Below, piece by piece: positions 1 to 14,500 of a stretch of DNA of 64,000 nucleotides (the stretch's first letter is position 1; the number at the start of each line of letters is the position of its first letter). The translations under genes were made by a program, and so were the position numbers. The notes below the pieces were generated by a model that searched no databases, was not told where the DNA came from, and saw only the letters and a program-made list of their open reading frames with translations. Origin of the DNA: Myxocyprinus asiaticus (taxonomy: Eukaryota; Chordata; Actinopteri; Cypriniformes; Catostomidae); assembly GCF_019703515.2 (NCBI RefSeq), contig NC_059365.1, forward strand, positions 36,847,501 to 36,911,500, given 5' to 3'.

Positions 1-240
1 TTGTGTATTAATGGACTACATGCAATATGGATTACGTAATCAGATTACATAAATAAAGTACATGAAAAAACAATACATTTAAAACTCAATTTATCAAAAC
101 ATGCAATAAGTAATTCAAAAGTAATGAAGTTAGGTTACATAAATGTAAACAAGTGTAATCTTAAAAGACTGCTGTGTAATCAGTAACAGATTACATTTCA
201 GAACTAATATATCCAATACTCTACATAGGTTTGTCTATTT
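1..240. repeat. Fold-back repeat remnant rich in GATTAC/GTAATC
   Basis: This stretch lies in a polr2b intron. It is AT-rich and repeats the words gattac and gtaatc in both orientations (around 27-48 and 175-195). The same vocabulary recurs at 25262-25705 and 60645-61145, where terminal words such as gttgggtaa or ctgggtagta are visible. I read it as part of a non-autonomous, probably hAT-like, fold-back repeat cut by the window edge. The family name is not known to me. Confidence 0.5.
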
Positions 241-327
241 TTTCAAGTAAAACCACTTGTAATGGCAGAACCTATGTATTTTTAAATATAAATAAATCTC
301 AAAATTGATTAATGTAGATTAGATTTA

Positions 328-1701
<1,374 letters not shown>

Positions 1702-1722
1702 TTAAGCTCAATCATGTTAATA

Positions 1723-3313
1723 CAGGGCATCCGGAAAGTATTCACAGCGCTTCACTTTTTCCACATTTTGTTATGTTACAGCCTTATTCCAAAATGGATT
1801 CAATTCATTATTTTCCTCAAAATTCTACAAACAATACCCCATAATGACAACGTGAAAGAAGTTTGTTTGAAATCTTTGCAAATGTATTAAAAATTAAAAA
1901 TTAAAAATATCACATGTACATAAGTATTCATAACCTTTGCCATGACACTCAAAATTGAGCTCAGGTGCATCCTGTTTCCACTGATCATCCTTGAGATGTT
2001 TCTACAACTTGATTGGAGTCCACCTGTGGTAAATTCAGTTGATTGGACATGATTTGGAAAGGCACACACCTGTCTATATAAGGTCCCACAGTTAACAGTG
2101 CATGTCAGAGCACAAACCAAGCCATGAAGTCCAAGGAATTGTCTGTAGACCTCCGAGACAGGATTGTATCAAGGCACAGATCTAGGGAAGGGTACAGAAA
2201 AATTTCTGCAGCATTGAAGGTCCCAATGAGCACAGTGGCCTCCATCATCCATAAATGGAAGAAGTTTGGAACCACCAGGACTCTTCCTAGAGCTGGCCGC
2301 CTGGCCAAACTGAGCGATCGGGGAGAAGGGTCTTAGTCAGGGAGGTGACCAAGAACCCGATGGTCACTCTGACAGAGCTCCAGCATTTCTCTGTGGAGAG
2401 AGGAGAACCTTCCAGAAGAACAACCATCTCTGCAGCACTCCACCAATCAGGCCTGTATGGTAGAATGGCCAGACGGAAGACACTTCTCAGTAAAAGGCAC
2501 ATGACAGCCCGCCTGGAGTTTGCCAAAAGGCACCTGAAGGACTCTCAGACCTTGAGAAACAAAGACTGAACTCTTTGGCCTGAATGGCAAGCGTCATGTC
2601 TGGAGGAAACCAGGCACCGCTCATCACCTGGCCAATACCATCCCTACAGTGAAGCATGGTGGTGGCAGCATCATGCTGTGGGGATGTTTTTCAGCGGCAG
2701 GAACTGGGAGACTAGTCAGGATCGAGGGAAAGATGAATGCAGCAATGTACAGAGACATCCTTGATGAAAACCTGCTCCAGAGCGCTCTGGACCTCAGACT
2801 GGGGCGAAGGTTCATCTTCCAATGGGACAACGACCCTAAGCACACAGCCAAGATAACAAAGGAGTGGCTCCGGGACAACTCTGTGAATGTCCTTGAATGG
2901 CCCAGCCAGAGCTCTGGAGAGATCTGAAAATGGCTGTGCACTGACGCTCCCCATCCAACCTGATGGAGCTTGAGAGGTCCTGCAAAGAAGAATGGGAGAA
3001 ACTGCCCAAAAATAGGTGTGCCAAGCTTGTAGCATCATACTCAAAAAGACTTGAGGCTATAATTGGTGCCAAAGGTGTTTCAACGAAGTATTGAGCAAAG
3101 GCTGTGAATACTTATGTACATGTGATTTTTTTCGTTTTTTTATTTTTAATAAATTTGCAAAGATTTCAAACAAACTTCTTTCACGTTGTCATTATGGGGT
3201 ATTGTTTGTAGAATTTTGAGGAAAATAATGAATTTAATACATTTTGGAATAAGGCTGTAACATAACAAAATGTGGAAAAAGTGAAGCGCTGTGAATACTT
3301 TCCGGATGCACTG
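1723..3313 (+). mobile_element. Tc1/mariner element A, about 1.6 kb, long TIRs, inactive
   Basis: The element is bounded by TA at 1721-1722 and 3314-3315, the usual Tc1 target duplication. It has terminal inverted repeats of about 200 bp: the left end reads catccggaaagtattcacag and the right end is its reverse complement with few changes. The left terminus (cagggcatccgg) differs slightly from the right (cagtgcatccgg). It sits in polr2b intron 10, in the opposite orientation to the host gene. The internal transposase gene is broken (separate entry), so the copy is not autonomous. Confidence 0.9.
2124..3090 (+). pseudogene. Degenerate Tc1 transposase of element A
   Basis: Three separated open segments together resemble a roughly 340-residue Tc1 transposase. 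Segment 2124-2336 is the N-terminal helix-turn-helix (MKSKELSVDLRDRIVSRHRS, then GYRKISAALKVPMSTVASII). Segment 2345-2569 covers the second DNA-binding half and a linker. Segment 2649-2927 covers part of the DDE catalytic core, with [12 protein letters not shown] and the second Asp in [10 protein letters not shown]. At least two frameshifts or stops lie between segments, and the region of the third acidic residue (the [12 protein letters not shown] motif) is disrupted after WPSQSSGE. It cannot encode an active enzyme as it stands. Confidence 0.88.
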
Positions 3314-3420
3314 TATGTATAATGTTTATAATCTTGTAGCTATACTTTTGAAATAGTGGGTATTTTAATGTTTATTAACTGGCCTCTTTCACTTCCATTG
3401 TAAGTAGGCATGTCATAAAA

Positions 3421-3935
3421 TATAGATATATCGATTATTGATCAGCACGTTACTTTATCAATATGTTTTTGAGGCATTGATATATTAACATTAGCAGACA
3501 TTTAAATCAGAAGCCTTATTTGAGAGCTTTCAAAATCACTGTTTTTTGGCCTTGTTTAATGTAGTCTGGCATTATAGCATTGGGAAATAACATTTACAGA
3601 AGCTGATCACCGGTAGAACAAGGCAAACATGTCCAAATTGTGGATGTAGGGCGAATTCCAAATCGAAAATTATCCTCCCTATGCCCTAATTACTACGAAG
3701 GACAGAGCTCTTGATGTGGGCACTCTGAGCATGACATTCCAGTTTGAATGTATCCTTCACTAAATGTCTTGTGAAAGTGCCCTTTGTAAAAATTAACTTA
3801 ATTTCTTTCGTTTGAAAATGACCCTTCAAGTGGCGTCGCCTTCCCGAAGTGCCCTTTAAGGGAGCAAAAAAGCAGTTTGGAAAACACCCCTGGTCACCAA
3901 ACACACAAATGTTATAAAGGTTTTTGAACTTCTTG
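3421..3935. other. Intronic sequence without recognised features
   Basis: This is polr2b intron 10 between the MITE/Tc1 nest and the LINE insertion. I see AT-rich unique-looking sequence, no coding exon and no clear repeat ends. Confidence 0.5.
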
Positions 3936-3951
3936 AAGAATGAACAAAGTG
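3936..3951. repeat. Left target-site duplication of the tandem LINE insertion
   Basis: The 16-bp word aagaatgaacaaagtg is found here and again at 15189-15204, immediately outside the two LINE copies. It fits a target-primed reverse-transcription duplication. The first two A residues are ambiguous with the A-rich LINE tail. Confidence 0.85.
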
Positions 3952-4298
3952 TTTGGGGGGGGGGTCACGTGACACCATGCGAGGTTCGGATGTGTGAACG
4001 GCGAGCTCTGTGCACTTTGCTAGTTTTAATACTTTTTATTTCATAAACTGGTGAGATTCCATACACTCTGATCCTTAACTGTTCTAATAAGACAATGTGT
4101 CAAAGGATTCAAAATCCTCGACATTAAAAGGCACTTACGTGCTCAAGCTGACACCCCCCAGAGGCTGCGGACCAGGGAGTCAGTTTGGCCGGAGAAGTGA
4201 AAGAGATTCAGCGTGAATTGCTGAACGTGTCAGCAATGCTGATGAAGGTTGTTGCGGATTTGGAGGATCTTGCTGTAATACTTTGATCGATCATTGCC

Positions 4299-4640
4299 AT
4301 GGAGACTAAATTCGCTGATATGGTTACAAGAGTGAGTGATGTCGAGAAACAGATCGATTATCTGGAGTCATCGGAGAGGGAATTAGCTGCTAATCCGCTA
4401 GCGACCAAAGTGGACTTGGAGTGTGTCTGGGAGAAGTTGAAAGACTTGGAGAATCGTAACCGGCAAAATAATGTCCGAATTGTTGGAATTCCTGAGAACA
4501 AAGAAGGTCGAGATATGGTGAAATTCTTGGACGGGCTCTTTCAGAGTCTGCTCGACATAGCAGGCCATAAGCTCACAGAGTTCCGGCTCAGCAATTCGCT
4601 GAGGGACACAGGCCCCGATCAATTCTGGCCAAATTTCTGA
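4299..4640 (+). pseudogene. L1-type ORF1 remnant
   Basis: This 113-residue open segment resembles the middle of L1 ORF1p, the RNA-binding chaperone that packages LINE RNA. It has a heptad-like coiled-coil stretch (ADMVTRVSDVEKQIDYLESS) followed by the start of the RRM-like domain, LENRNRQNNVRIVGIPEN, a family signature. The frame breaks after about residue 113. Further ORF1-like sequence continues to about 4740 in another frame, then the Tc1 insertion interrupts it. The coding start is uncertain, because related elements usually have a longer N-terminus. Confidence 0.75.
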
Positions 4641-4841
4641 GATCATCCGATAAAGATCTTGTGTTACGCGAGGTGAGGAGTAAAGGAAGGCTTTCTTGGA
4701 AGAACCACAGCATTTTCTTGTTCCCAGACTTTGCGAATTCAAAAAGAGAGAAACGTTATTGATTCAAGGAATGCAAGAAACTCTTACATCAACGGAAGGT
4801 CGCTTTTGCACTGATGTACCTGGCCAAATTGAGAATAGATA

Positions 4842-6296
4842 CAGTTGTGCTCAAAAGTTTGCATACCCTGGCAGAAATTGTGAAATTTTGGCATTGATTT
4901 TGAAAATATGACTGATCATGCAAGAAGTCTTTTATTTAAGGATAGTGATCATATGAAGCCATTTATTATCACATAGTTGTTTGGCTCCTTTTTAAATCAT
5001 AATGATAATAGAAATCATCCAAATGGCCCTAATCAAAAGTTTACATACCCTTGAATGTTTGGCTTTGTTACAGACACACAAGGTGACACACACAGGTTTA
5101 AATGGCAATTAAAGGTTAATTTCCCACACCTGTGGCTTTTTAAATTACAATTTGTGTCTGTGTTTAAATAGTCAATAAGTTTTTTAGCTCTCACATGGAT
5201 GCACTGAGCAGGCTAGATACTGAGCCATGGAGAGCAGAAAAGAACTGTCAAAAGACCTGTGTAACGAGGTAATGGAACTTTATAAAGATGGAAAAGGATA
5301 TAAAAAGATATCCAAAGCCTTGAAAATACCAGTCAGTACTGTTCAATCACTCATTAAGAAGTTGAAAATTCAGGGATCTCTTGATACCAAGCCAAGGTCA
5401 AGTAGACTAAGAAAGATTTCAGCCACAACTGCCAGAAGAATTGTTCGGGATACAAAGAAAAACCCACAGGTAACCTCAGGAGAAATACAGGCTGCTCTGG
5501 AAAAAGATGGTGTGGTTGTTTCAAGGAGCACAATACAACGATACTTGAACAAAATGAGCTGCATGGTCGAGTTGCCAGAAAGAAGCCTTTACTGCGCCAA
5601 TGCCAAAAAAAGCCCGGTTAAAATATGCCCGACAACACCTTGACACGCCTCACAGCTTCTGGCACACTGTAATTTGGAGTGATGAGACCAAAACAGAGCT
5701 TTATGGTCACAACCATAAAGGGGGCTGGGGCGGTGAGCTCTAAAGGCACGGGGAATCTTGTGAAAATTGATGGCAAGATGAATGCAGCATGTTCTCAGAA
5801 AATACTGGCAGCCAATTTGGATTCTTCTGCATGAAAGCTGCACATGGGACGCTCTTAGACTTTCCAGCACGACAATGACCCTAAGCACAAGGCCAAGTTG
5901 ACCCTCCAGTGGTTTCAGCAGAAAAAGGTGAAGGTTCTGGAGTGACCATCACAGTCTCCTGACCTTAATATCATCGAGCCACTCAAATGTGCGGTTCATG
6001 CAAGATGACCAAAGACTTTGCATGACCTGGAGGCATTTTGCCAAGATGAATGGGCAGCTATACCACCTGCAAGAATTTGGGGCCTCATAGACAACTATTA
6101 CAAAAGACTGCACGCTGTCATTGATGCTAAAGGGGGTTTTGTTTTATGATTGTGCCATTATGTTACAACCTACAGTTGAATATGAATCCCATAAGAAATA
6201 AAATAAATGTGTTTTGCCTGCTCACTCATGTTTTCTTTAAAAATGGTACATATATTACCAATTCTCCAAGGGTATGCAAACTTTTGATCACAACTG
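4842..6296 (+). mobile_element. Tc1/mariner element B inserted in the LINE ORF1 region
   Basis: The element is bounded by TA at 4840-4841 and 6297-6298. Terminal inverted repeats begin cagttgtgctcaaaagtttg on the left; the right end carries caaacttttgatcacaactg, the reverse complement with one change. The repeats continue less perfectly inward. At 1455 bp it is typical of vertebrate Tc1 elements. LINE sequence continues on both sides, so this insertion is younger than LINE copy 1. The transposase inside is broken. Confidence 0.9.
5227..6150 (+). pseudogene. Degenerate Tc1 transposase of element B
   Basis: The N-terminal 130 or so residues (5227-5640) are open: MESRKELSKDLCNEVMELYK, then GYKKISKALKIPVSTVQSLI, the paired-type DNA-binding domain, with a basic RSSRLRK linker in place of the usual GRPR-like motif. 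Downstream the reading frame shifts repeatedly. The first catalytic Asp is recognisable in WSDETK (about 5675), the second in a DNDPKHKAK-like stretch (about 5872-5895), and the third acidic site in SPDLNIIEP (about 5957-5980), each in different frames. The enzyme is dead. Confidence 0.87.
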
Positions 6297-7527
6297 TACC
6301 AAGGATAGCCGTAAAACATTCACATGCCCACAGCAAGCATTGTTCTTCATAAAGTCAATGGAGTGATTAAGTTATTTTGTGGTTCTCACTTTGCTGCCGA
6401 GTGGACCATCTCACTGAACATTCACTTGACTGCTCGAGGAAACGGAGCGCCTTTTTTGTTTCTTTTTGTGCTGGTTCCGCCTAGCGGCTGGAGTTTGCTT
6501 TGTGTAGCAGCACCCCAGTGTAGAAACGAAGGTTGGTCGCAAAGTATTTAAATGTCCAAAACAGGCAATATCTTTTGTAGAATCAATGTTTGAGTAAACT
6601 ATTGGATGTTTCTCATGTGAGTGGGCCTGACTCGCTGTACTTACTCTTGAGGAAGCTGGGCGACATTTTGGGTTTTTTGCGTTGGCTCCGCCTAGCGGCT
6701 GGAGCTTGTTTTGTGATTAACACTTTTCCTTAAAGAAACTTTTGCACTGATGAAAGATTACATTTGCATTGAAGTTCCCGGACAGTTTGAGAGTGGACAC
6801 TACGGATGACCACAAAATATCTACATGCTCACACAAAGGATGTCTTTTATAAAGTTGACGGATTGTGTAAGTCATGGTATATACGTTTATGTGGCCTCCG
6901 AGTGAACTGACTTGACCATCCGGGGAACCGGAATGCCGGTTTTGTTACTTTTTGTATTGCTCCGCCTAGCGGCTGTAGCTTGTCCTATTGAATAACCCTC
7001 CTTTGGAACAGCTGTGGATTAATCTGTTCGTTCTTCGTGCTTATTCCTCCTGCTGGCTGTAGTTTGTTTTGTTGAGTTTTTTTTTTTACGAGACATTGGA
7101 ATTATTACGTCATCCGCTGAACTCATAACAGCTGGCTCACTGAACATTCGTCTATCTGTCCGAGGAATCTGAACGGTTTTATATCAGCTGGAATTTGTTT
7201 TGTGGATGATCACACCATTGAGACACACATTCTTTGTGTTCATTCTTCCTATTTGCTGGGTTTATTTTATAAAGTATTTTCTGTTATGTAATTTGAGAGG
7301 CAAAATTGAGCAATCCGATGGCAAAGTTGTCGTGGGGGCTCGTGGGCGTTCATGGACCTTTTGAGTTTAAAGGGACTGTCACCGGTTGGCGCTTTCGTGC
7401 GCGGGGTTAATGTTCACGTTTTTCTTTTTTCTGTTTGTTTTGTTCGGGGGTTGATTGTTTCACTAATGGGGAATGTGGTCTGTATAATTTTGTTTTTCAC
7501 ACAATTTATTTTTTTTATTATATCAAT

Positions 7528-10500
7528 ATGTCAGTTGTTAATATGAGTGTACTATCTCTCTCCACATGGAATGTAAATGGTTTGGGGCACCCCATAAAAA
7601 GAAGGAAGGTTATTTCTTTTCTTAAGCATAAGAAATATGATGTAGTGTTTCTTCAAGAAACACATCTCTCCCCGCAGGAAGCTGAAAAATTTGGGAAGAT
7701 ATGGGGAGGACATGTTATTTTTAGTGCTGGCTCAAGTAAGAGCAAGGGAGTCATTATACTGAATAATAAACATCTACAATTCAAATGTCTCAAACAGACT
7801 AAAGATAAATTAGGGAGAGTCATTATTGTTTTAGCTGAAATTCAAGGGCAAAGGTTGATTTTGGCTAATATTTACGCACCTAACGCTGATGATCAGGGCT
7901 TTTTTTAATAGATCTTGAAGGGATGCTGCAAACAGCTGGCACCCCTCATGATATAATATTGGGAGGAGACTTTAATCTTTTGATGGACTCAGTACTTGAT
8001 CATAGTGAAGCAAAAGTGTGTAAACCGCCTAGAGCAACATTGACGCTTCACAGGATGTGTAAAAATCTTGGTCTTACGGATATGTGGAGACTTTTGAACC
8101 CATCTGGTAGGGACTATAAATTTTTTTTCATCAGTCCATAAGATTTATTCTAGAACAGATTTTTTTTTTGATACCCAAATCCCTCATTTCATCTGTTGCT
8201 GATTGCTCAATTGGAAACATTTTAGTCTCAGATCACACCCTGGTGAGTTTAGAGGTGATGCCACATATAGAGAAAAAAAATTCATATAGTTGGCGCCTTA
8301 ATGTGTCCCTTTTGGAAAATCCTGATTTCCAACAAATGTTAAAGACTGAAATCAATGTTTATATGGAGACCAACTGGTCCTCGGTATCCTCTGTGGGCAT
8401 GGCTTGGGAGGCCCTTAAGGCGGTTCTTAGGGGTCAGTATCATACAGTATGCCTCATTCATCAAAAAATCCAATGCACGAGAACTTGTGGAGTTGGAAGA
8501 GAATATTAAAAGTGCTGAGGCAGAGCTGAAGCACCGTATGTCAGCTGATGGCCTCAGAGAACTGACCCAATTGAAATATAGATATAATACTATTTTGTCA
8601 CGGAAAGTGGAGTTTTGGTTATTCAGGGCAAGACAGTTATACTTTGAGTCGGGTGACAAAGCAGGGAAGCTTTTGGCTAGATATATAAAGCAGAGAGAGT
8701 CTCTTTCTATCATTCCCTCAGTGAAATCTGCTGGTTGTGAAATTTTTACTTCAGCCATTGATATTAATAATGCCTTTAAAGAGTTCTATATTGATCTTTA
8801 TAGTTCCATGTCTTCGTCTACTGATGAAGATATTAGACACTTTGTGGAACCATTAGAACTCCCTAAACTGACGATTGAACAAAAAAACTCTCAATTCTGA
8901 GATAACCTTGGAGGAGCTTGATGAGGTAATTAAGTCCCTACCTACTGGCAAGGCTCCGGGGCCACATGGTTTTGCTGCTGAATTTTTCAGATCTTATGCT
9001 ACAGAACTGGCTCCACTTTTGTTAGAAGTTTATACTGAATCATTAAAAAATGGAAAGCTTCCTCCAACCATGACACAAGCCCGGATCAGTCTGATTCTTA
9101 AAAAAGACAAAGATCCAAGTGAGTGTAAAAGTTACCGTCCAATCTCCCTGATCCAACTAGATGTAAAAATATTGTCAAAAATTCTGGCTAATCGATTAAG
9201 TTATGACATCTCTTATACATATACATCAGGTGGGGTTTATTCGGGGCCATAGCTCTTCTAATAACATCAGGCGTCTCATCAATATTATGTGGTCAGTGGC
9301 GAATGAACAATCTCCGGTCGCTGCCATCTCACTTGACGCCGAAAAGGCATTTGATATGGTAGAATGGGATTATCTTTTTAAGGTTTTGGAAATGTATGGG
9401 TTCAGAAATACTTTTACTGGATGGATTAAGTTACTTTATAGACACCCTGTAGCAGCGGTACAAACAAATGGATTAATTTCAGATTATTTTGCTTTGGATA
9501 GGGGAACTCGGCAGGGCTGCCCTCTTTCCCCATTATTGTTCTGTCTTGCCCTGGAACCATTAGCAGCCGCGATAAGAAAGGAGGATGATTTTCCAGGGGT
9601 GGTGGCGGGCGGTGTGGCGCATAAACTTCTGCTTTACGCAGATGATATTTTATTATTTGTCTCTGAACCTACTAGATCTATGCCTTACGTCCACAGAATT
9701 ATTAATTCCTTTTCTAAATTCTCAGGATACTAAGTTAATTGGTCTAAATCCGAAGCTTTGGCTCTGACAGCGTACTGTCCAGTAACGGCTTTCCAGCCGG
9801 GCGCCTTCCAGTGGCCCAAACAGGGCATTAAGTATTTGGGGATTTTATTCCCAGCAAATTTGTCTGATTTAGTTAGTGTTAATTTTGAACCTTTAATAAA
9901 AAGGTTTTCAAGCGATGTGGGCAGGTGGGCTTCATTACATTTATCGATGATTGGGAAGGTTAATGTTATTAAAATTAATTGTATTCCAAAATTTAACTAC
10001 CTGCTACAGTCCCTACCTGTAGATGTCCCCCTCTCTTATTTCAAGCAATTCGATAGCATAGTGAAGTCCTTCATTTGGAATGGTAAACGTCCCAGATTGC
10101 ATTTTAATAAGCTACATAGGCCGATTGACAAAGGTGGGCTAGGACTACCCAAGATTTTGTTTTATTACTATGCATTCAGTCTCAGACATTTGGCTCATTG
10201 GTCACTTCCACCTGAGAGAGCCCTTCCCTGGTTTGTTATTGAACAGGCAGTTCTTGCCCCTATTTCACCGTTACAAAGCATCTCTATCAAACTAATTGGA
10301 AAAGTTAAGTTACACCCCGTTATTTCGCATTTACACTCTGTATGGACTAAAGTGTCCAGATTGTTTAAATTGGACACTTATTTAAATGTTGCCTCGAGCA
10401 TATGGCAGAACCCAAGATTGTGTATTGGCAAGTCCCCTTTCTGCTGGCCAGAGTGGATTGTGAGGGGGTTGCTACACTCAGTGACCTATATGAAAGTGGT

Positions 10501-11288
10501 GTGTTGAGATCATTTGAAAACTTGGTCCAACATTTTGGGATCCCCAGACCTCAGTTTTATAAGTATTTACAATTGCGCCACCTGCTTTGTACTATTTTTG
10601 GGAGTAGCACACACCCCCCTGAGGAGGCAGATGCTTTTGGAGAGGTGATTGTGGCTTTTGGAAAAGGTCATGAGGCATCAGTGTACTACTCCCTGTTAAT
10701 TCAGAGTATGGGGGATGGAGTTTTAACTTCTATTAAGAAATTATGGGAGAAAGATTTGAATTTGGTATTGGAGGATGGACTGTGGACTAAGATTCTGAAA
10801 AATGTCAAGTCTACATCAAGAGATGCAAGGGTTCGCCTTATGCAATTTAAAATTTTATTGGACCCCCTCTAGATTATACAGGCTTGGTCTTAAAGACACA
10901 CCCACATGCTGGCGATGCCAATCAGAAGTTGGAGACATAGCCCATGTTTTTTTGGGGATGCGTTAAGATCCAAGATTTTTGGTTAAAGATTCTGAATTAT
11001 TTGCGTGACATTCTGGACACTCAAATTTTACTCTGCCCCAGACTTTGCATTTTGGGCGATGGGGAAGTTATAAATTCGGGTGACAAATATATAAAAAATT
11101 GGGTTCTGACTAGCGTGATGATCAGTAGACAAATTATTTTAAGGGGCTGGAAGTCAAACAGAGTGCCACCATTTCCAGAGTGGTGTGCGGAGATGGGGAG
11201 GGTGGCGGCTTATGAGAGGATAATAGATGGAAGGCTGGGGCGGGAGGACTTATTTTTCAGGAAGTGGGGTAGGTATTTGGCAGTTTGA
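7528..11288 (+). pseudogene. L1-type ORF2 (endonuclease-reverse transcriptase), LINE copy 1
   Basis: ORF2 nicks target DNA and reverse-transcribes LINE RNA at the nick. The endonuclease domain begins at 7528 or 7543 with LSLSTWNVNG and has VFLQETHLS, ANIYAPN and LGGDFN motifs. The reverse transcriptase has LPTGKAPGPHGFAAEFF (8938-8990), ISLDAEKAFDMVEWDYL, GTRQGCPLSPLLF and the catalytic YADD (about 9637-9648). The C-terminal part (about 10900-10990) has CWRCQSEVGDIAH, a CCHC-like knuckle as in L1. Lesions visible: a frameshift at 7905, another near 8130-8170, one around 8890, one at 9230-9250, a stop at 9731 where copy 2 has Arg, a frameshift near 10510, and one near 10960. Confidence 0.88.
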
Positions 11289-11538
11289 GGACTCTAGGGG
11301 AAGGGATGAGGAGGGAGATGTTTAGTTTAATTATGTATATTTATTACATATTTTATTTTTTATTGATTTTTATTTTTTATTTTATTGTTTGTGTGTGTGT
11401 ATTATTTTATGTGACCACAGGGGTGTTCTTTGGGGTAGGGTGGGGTTGGTATTTGGGGAGGGATATTAATGAGTGTTGATTCGGTGTATTTATGTTGTGT
11501 TTTTCTCTGTTGTGCTTTCTTTTTGAATCAATAAAAAA

Positions 11539-14500
11539 ATGTTAATTACAAAAAAGAAATATGATATAGTGTTTCATCAAGAAATGCATCTTTCCCCGCA
11601 GGAAGCTGAAACATTTGGGGAGATATGGGGTGGACATGTTTTCTTTAGTGCCAGCTCAAGTAAGAGCAGGGGAGTCAATACACTGATAAGTAAGCATCTA
11701 CAATTCAAATGTCTCAAACAGATTAAAGATAAATTAGGAAGAGTCATTATTGTTTTAGCAGAAATTCAGGGGCAGTCTTATTTTGGCTAATATTTACGCA
11801 CCTAACACTGATGATCAGGGCTTTTTTATATATCTTGAAGGGATGTTGCAAGCCGCTGGCACCCCTCATGATATAATATTGGGAGGAGACTTTAATCTAT
11901 TGATGGACTCAGTTCTTGATCAAAATGAAGCAAAGGTGTGCAAGCCCCCTAGAGCAACATTGACGCTTCACAGGATGTGTAAAAATCTTAGTTTTACAGA
12001 TATTTGGAGACTTTTGAACCCATGTGGTAGGGACTACACATTTTTTTCATCAGTCCATAAGATTTATTCTCGATTCGATTTTATTTATTTTTTTATATCC
12101 AAGTCCCTCATTTCATCTGTTGATTGCTCAGTTGGAAACATTTTAGTCCCAGATCATGCCCTGGTGAGTTTAGAGGTGTTGTCGGATTATACAGTATGCC
12201 TCATTCATCAAAAAATCCAAAGCACGAGAACTCGTGGAGTTGGAAGGGAATATTAAAAGTGCAGAGGCAGAGATGAAGCACCGAATGTCGTCTGATAGCT
12301 TCAGAGAACTGACCCGATTGAAATACAGATATAATACTATTTTGTCATGGAAGGTGGAGTTTTGGCTATTCATACTTTGAGTCAGGGAACAAAGCAGGGA
12401 AGCTTTTGGCTAGATATATAAAGCAGAAAGAGTTTTTTTCTACCATTCCCTCGGTGAAATATGTTGATGGTGATATATTTACCTCAGCCATTGATATTAA
12501 TAATGCTTTTAAAGAATTCTATCTTGATCTCTATAGTTCCATGTCTTCGTCTACTAATGAAGATATTAGAAACTTTGTGGAACCATTAGAACTCCGTAAA
12601 AACTGACGAATGAGCAAAACAATTCTCTTGATTCTGAGATAACCTTGGAGGAGCTTGGCGAGGTAATTAAGGCCTTGCCTACAGGCAAGGCTCCGGGGCC
12701 AGATGGCTTTGCCACTGAATTTTTTAGATCTTATGCTATAGAACTGGCTCCATTTTTGTTAAAGAATGGAAAGCTTCCGCCAACCATGACACAAGCCTGG
12801 ATCAGTCTGATTCTTAAAAAAGACAAAGATCCAAGCATGTGTAAGGGTTACTGTCCAATTTCCCTGATCCAGCTAGACGTTACAATATTGTCAAAAATTT
12901 TGGCTAACCGATTAAGTTATGACATCTCTTATACATATAGATCAGGTGAGGTTTATTCGGGGCCGCAGCTCTTCTCAAAACATTAGGCGTTTCACCAATA
13001 TCATGTGGTCAGTGGTGAATAATCAGACTCCGGTCGCTGCCATCTCACTTGACACCGAAAAGGCGTTTTTTTATATGGTAGAATGGGATTATCTTTTCAA
13101 GGTTTTGGAAAATTACGGGTTCGGGAATACTTTTATTGGTTGGATTAAGTTACTTTATAGACACCCGGTAGCGGGTACAAACAAATAGATTAATTTCAGA
13201 TTATTTTACTCTGGATAGGGGCACCCGGCAGGGTTGCCCTCTTTCCCCATTATTGTTCTGTCTTGCCCTGGAACCATTAGCAGCCACTATAAGAAAGGAA
13301 GATGATTTTCCAGGGGTGGTGGCAGGAGGTATGGCGCATAAGCTTTTGCTTGACGCAGATGATATTTTATTATTCATCTCCGACCCCACTAGATATATGC
13401 CTTGTCTCCACAGAATTATTAATTCCTTTTCTAAGTTCTCAGGATACAGAGTCAATTGGTCTAAATCCGAAGCTTTGGCTCTGACAGCGTACTGCCCAGT
13501 AATGGCTTTTCAGCCGGGCACTTTCCAGTGGCCCAAACAGGGCATTAAGTATTTGGGCATTTTATTCCCAGCAAATTTGTGTGATTTACTTAGAGTTAAT
13601 TTTGACCCCTTAATAAAAGGTTTTCAAGCAATGTGGGCTTCATTACATTTATGTTTGATTGGGAAGGTTAATGTTATTAAAATGAATTGTATTCCAAAAT
13701 TCAACTACCTGCTGCAGTCTCCCCCTATAGATGTCCCCTTCTCTTATTTCAAGCAATTTGATAGTATAGCTAAGTCCTTCACTTGGAATGGTAAGTGTCC
13801 CAGATTACATTTTAATAAGTTACATAGGCCGATAGACAAAGGTGGGCTAGGCCTACCCAAGAATTTTTTATTATTATGCATTCGGTCTCAGACATTTGGC
13901 TCATTGGTCGCTTCCACCTGAGAGAGCCCCTCCCTGGTTTTGTACTGAACAGGAAGTTCTTGCCCCTATTTCGCCATTGCAAAGCCTTTCTATTAAACTA
14001 ACTGGAGAAGTTAAGTTACACCCAATTATCTCACATTTGCACGCGGTATGGACAAAAGTGTCCAGAGTGTTTAATTCAGACATTTATTTAAATGTTGCCC
14101 CGAGCATATGGCTGAACCCAAAATGACGTATTAATAAGTCCCCTTTCTGCTGGTCAGAGTGGACTGTGAGGGAGGTTAATACACTCAGTGACCTATATGA
14201 GAGTGGAGTGTTGAGATCTTTTGAACATATGGTTCAACATTTTAGGATTCCCAGATCTCAGTTCTTTAGGTATTTACAGCTGCGCCACCTGCTCTGTACT
14301 ATTTTTGGAGGTAGCATACACTAAAGCAGCTTTGGATTACTGCCTTTGGAAAAGGTCATGAGGCATCAATGTATTACTCCCTGTTAATTCAGAATCTGGG
14401 GGATGGAGCTTTAACTTTTATCAAGAGATTATGGGAGATTTAAACTTCTTATTGGAGGAGGGAGTGTGGGCTAGGATTCTAAAACACGTCAAGTCTACAT

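Larger units (their letters stand above)
3952..11555 (+). mobile_element. L1-type LINE copy 1, near full length, interrupted by Tc1-B
   Basis: The copy starts just after the left target duplication with a G-run (tttgggggggggtcacgtga) and a GC-richer 5' UTR. ORF1 remnants follow around 4299-4640, then a 1.45-kb Tc1 at 4842-6296, an inter-ORF region to about 7527, and ORF2 remnants at 7528-11288. The 3' end carries aatcaataaaaaaatg and an A-rich tail at about 11526-11555. Without the Tc1 it is about 6.1 kb, normal for fish L1-type elements. ORF2 shows, in order, an APE-type endonuclease, a reverse transcriptase with YADD, and a C-terminal CCHC-like knuckle. Several frameshifts and one stop make it inactive. 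Confidence 0.88.
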
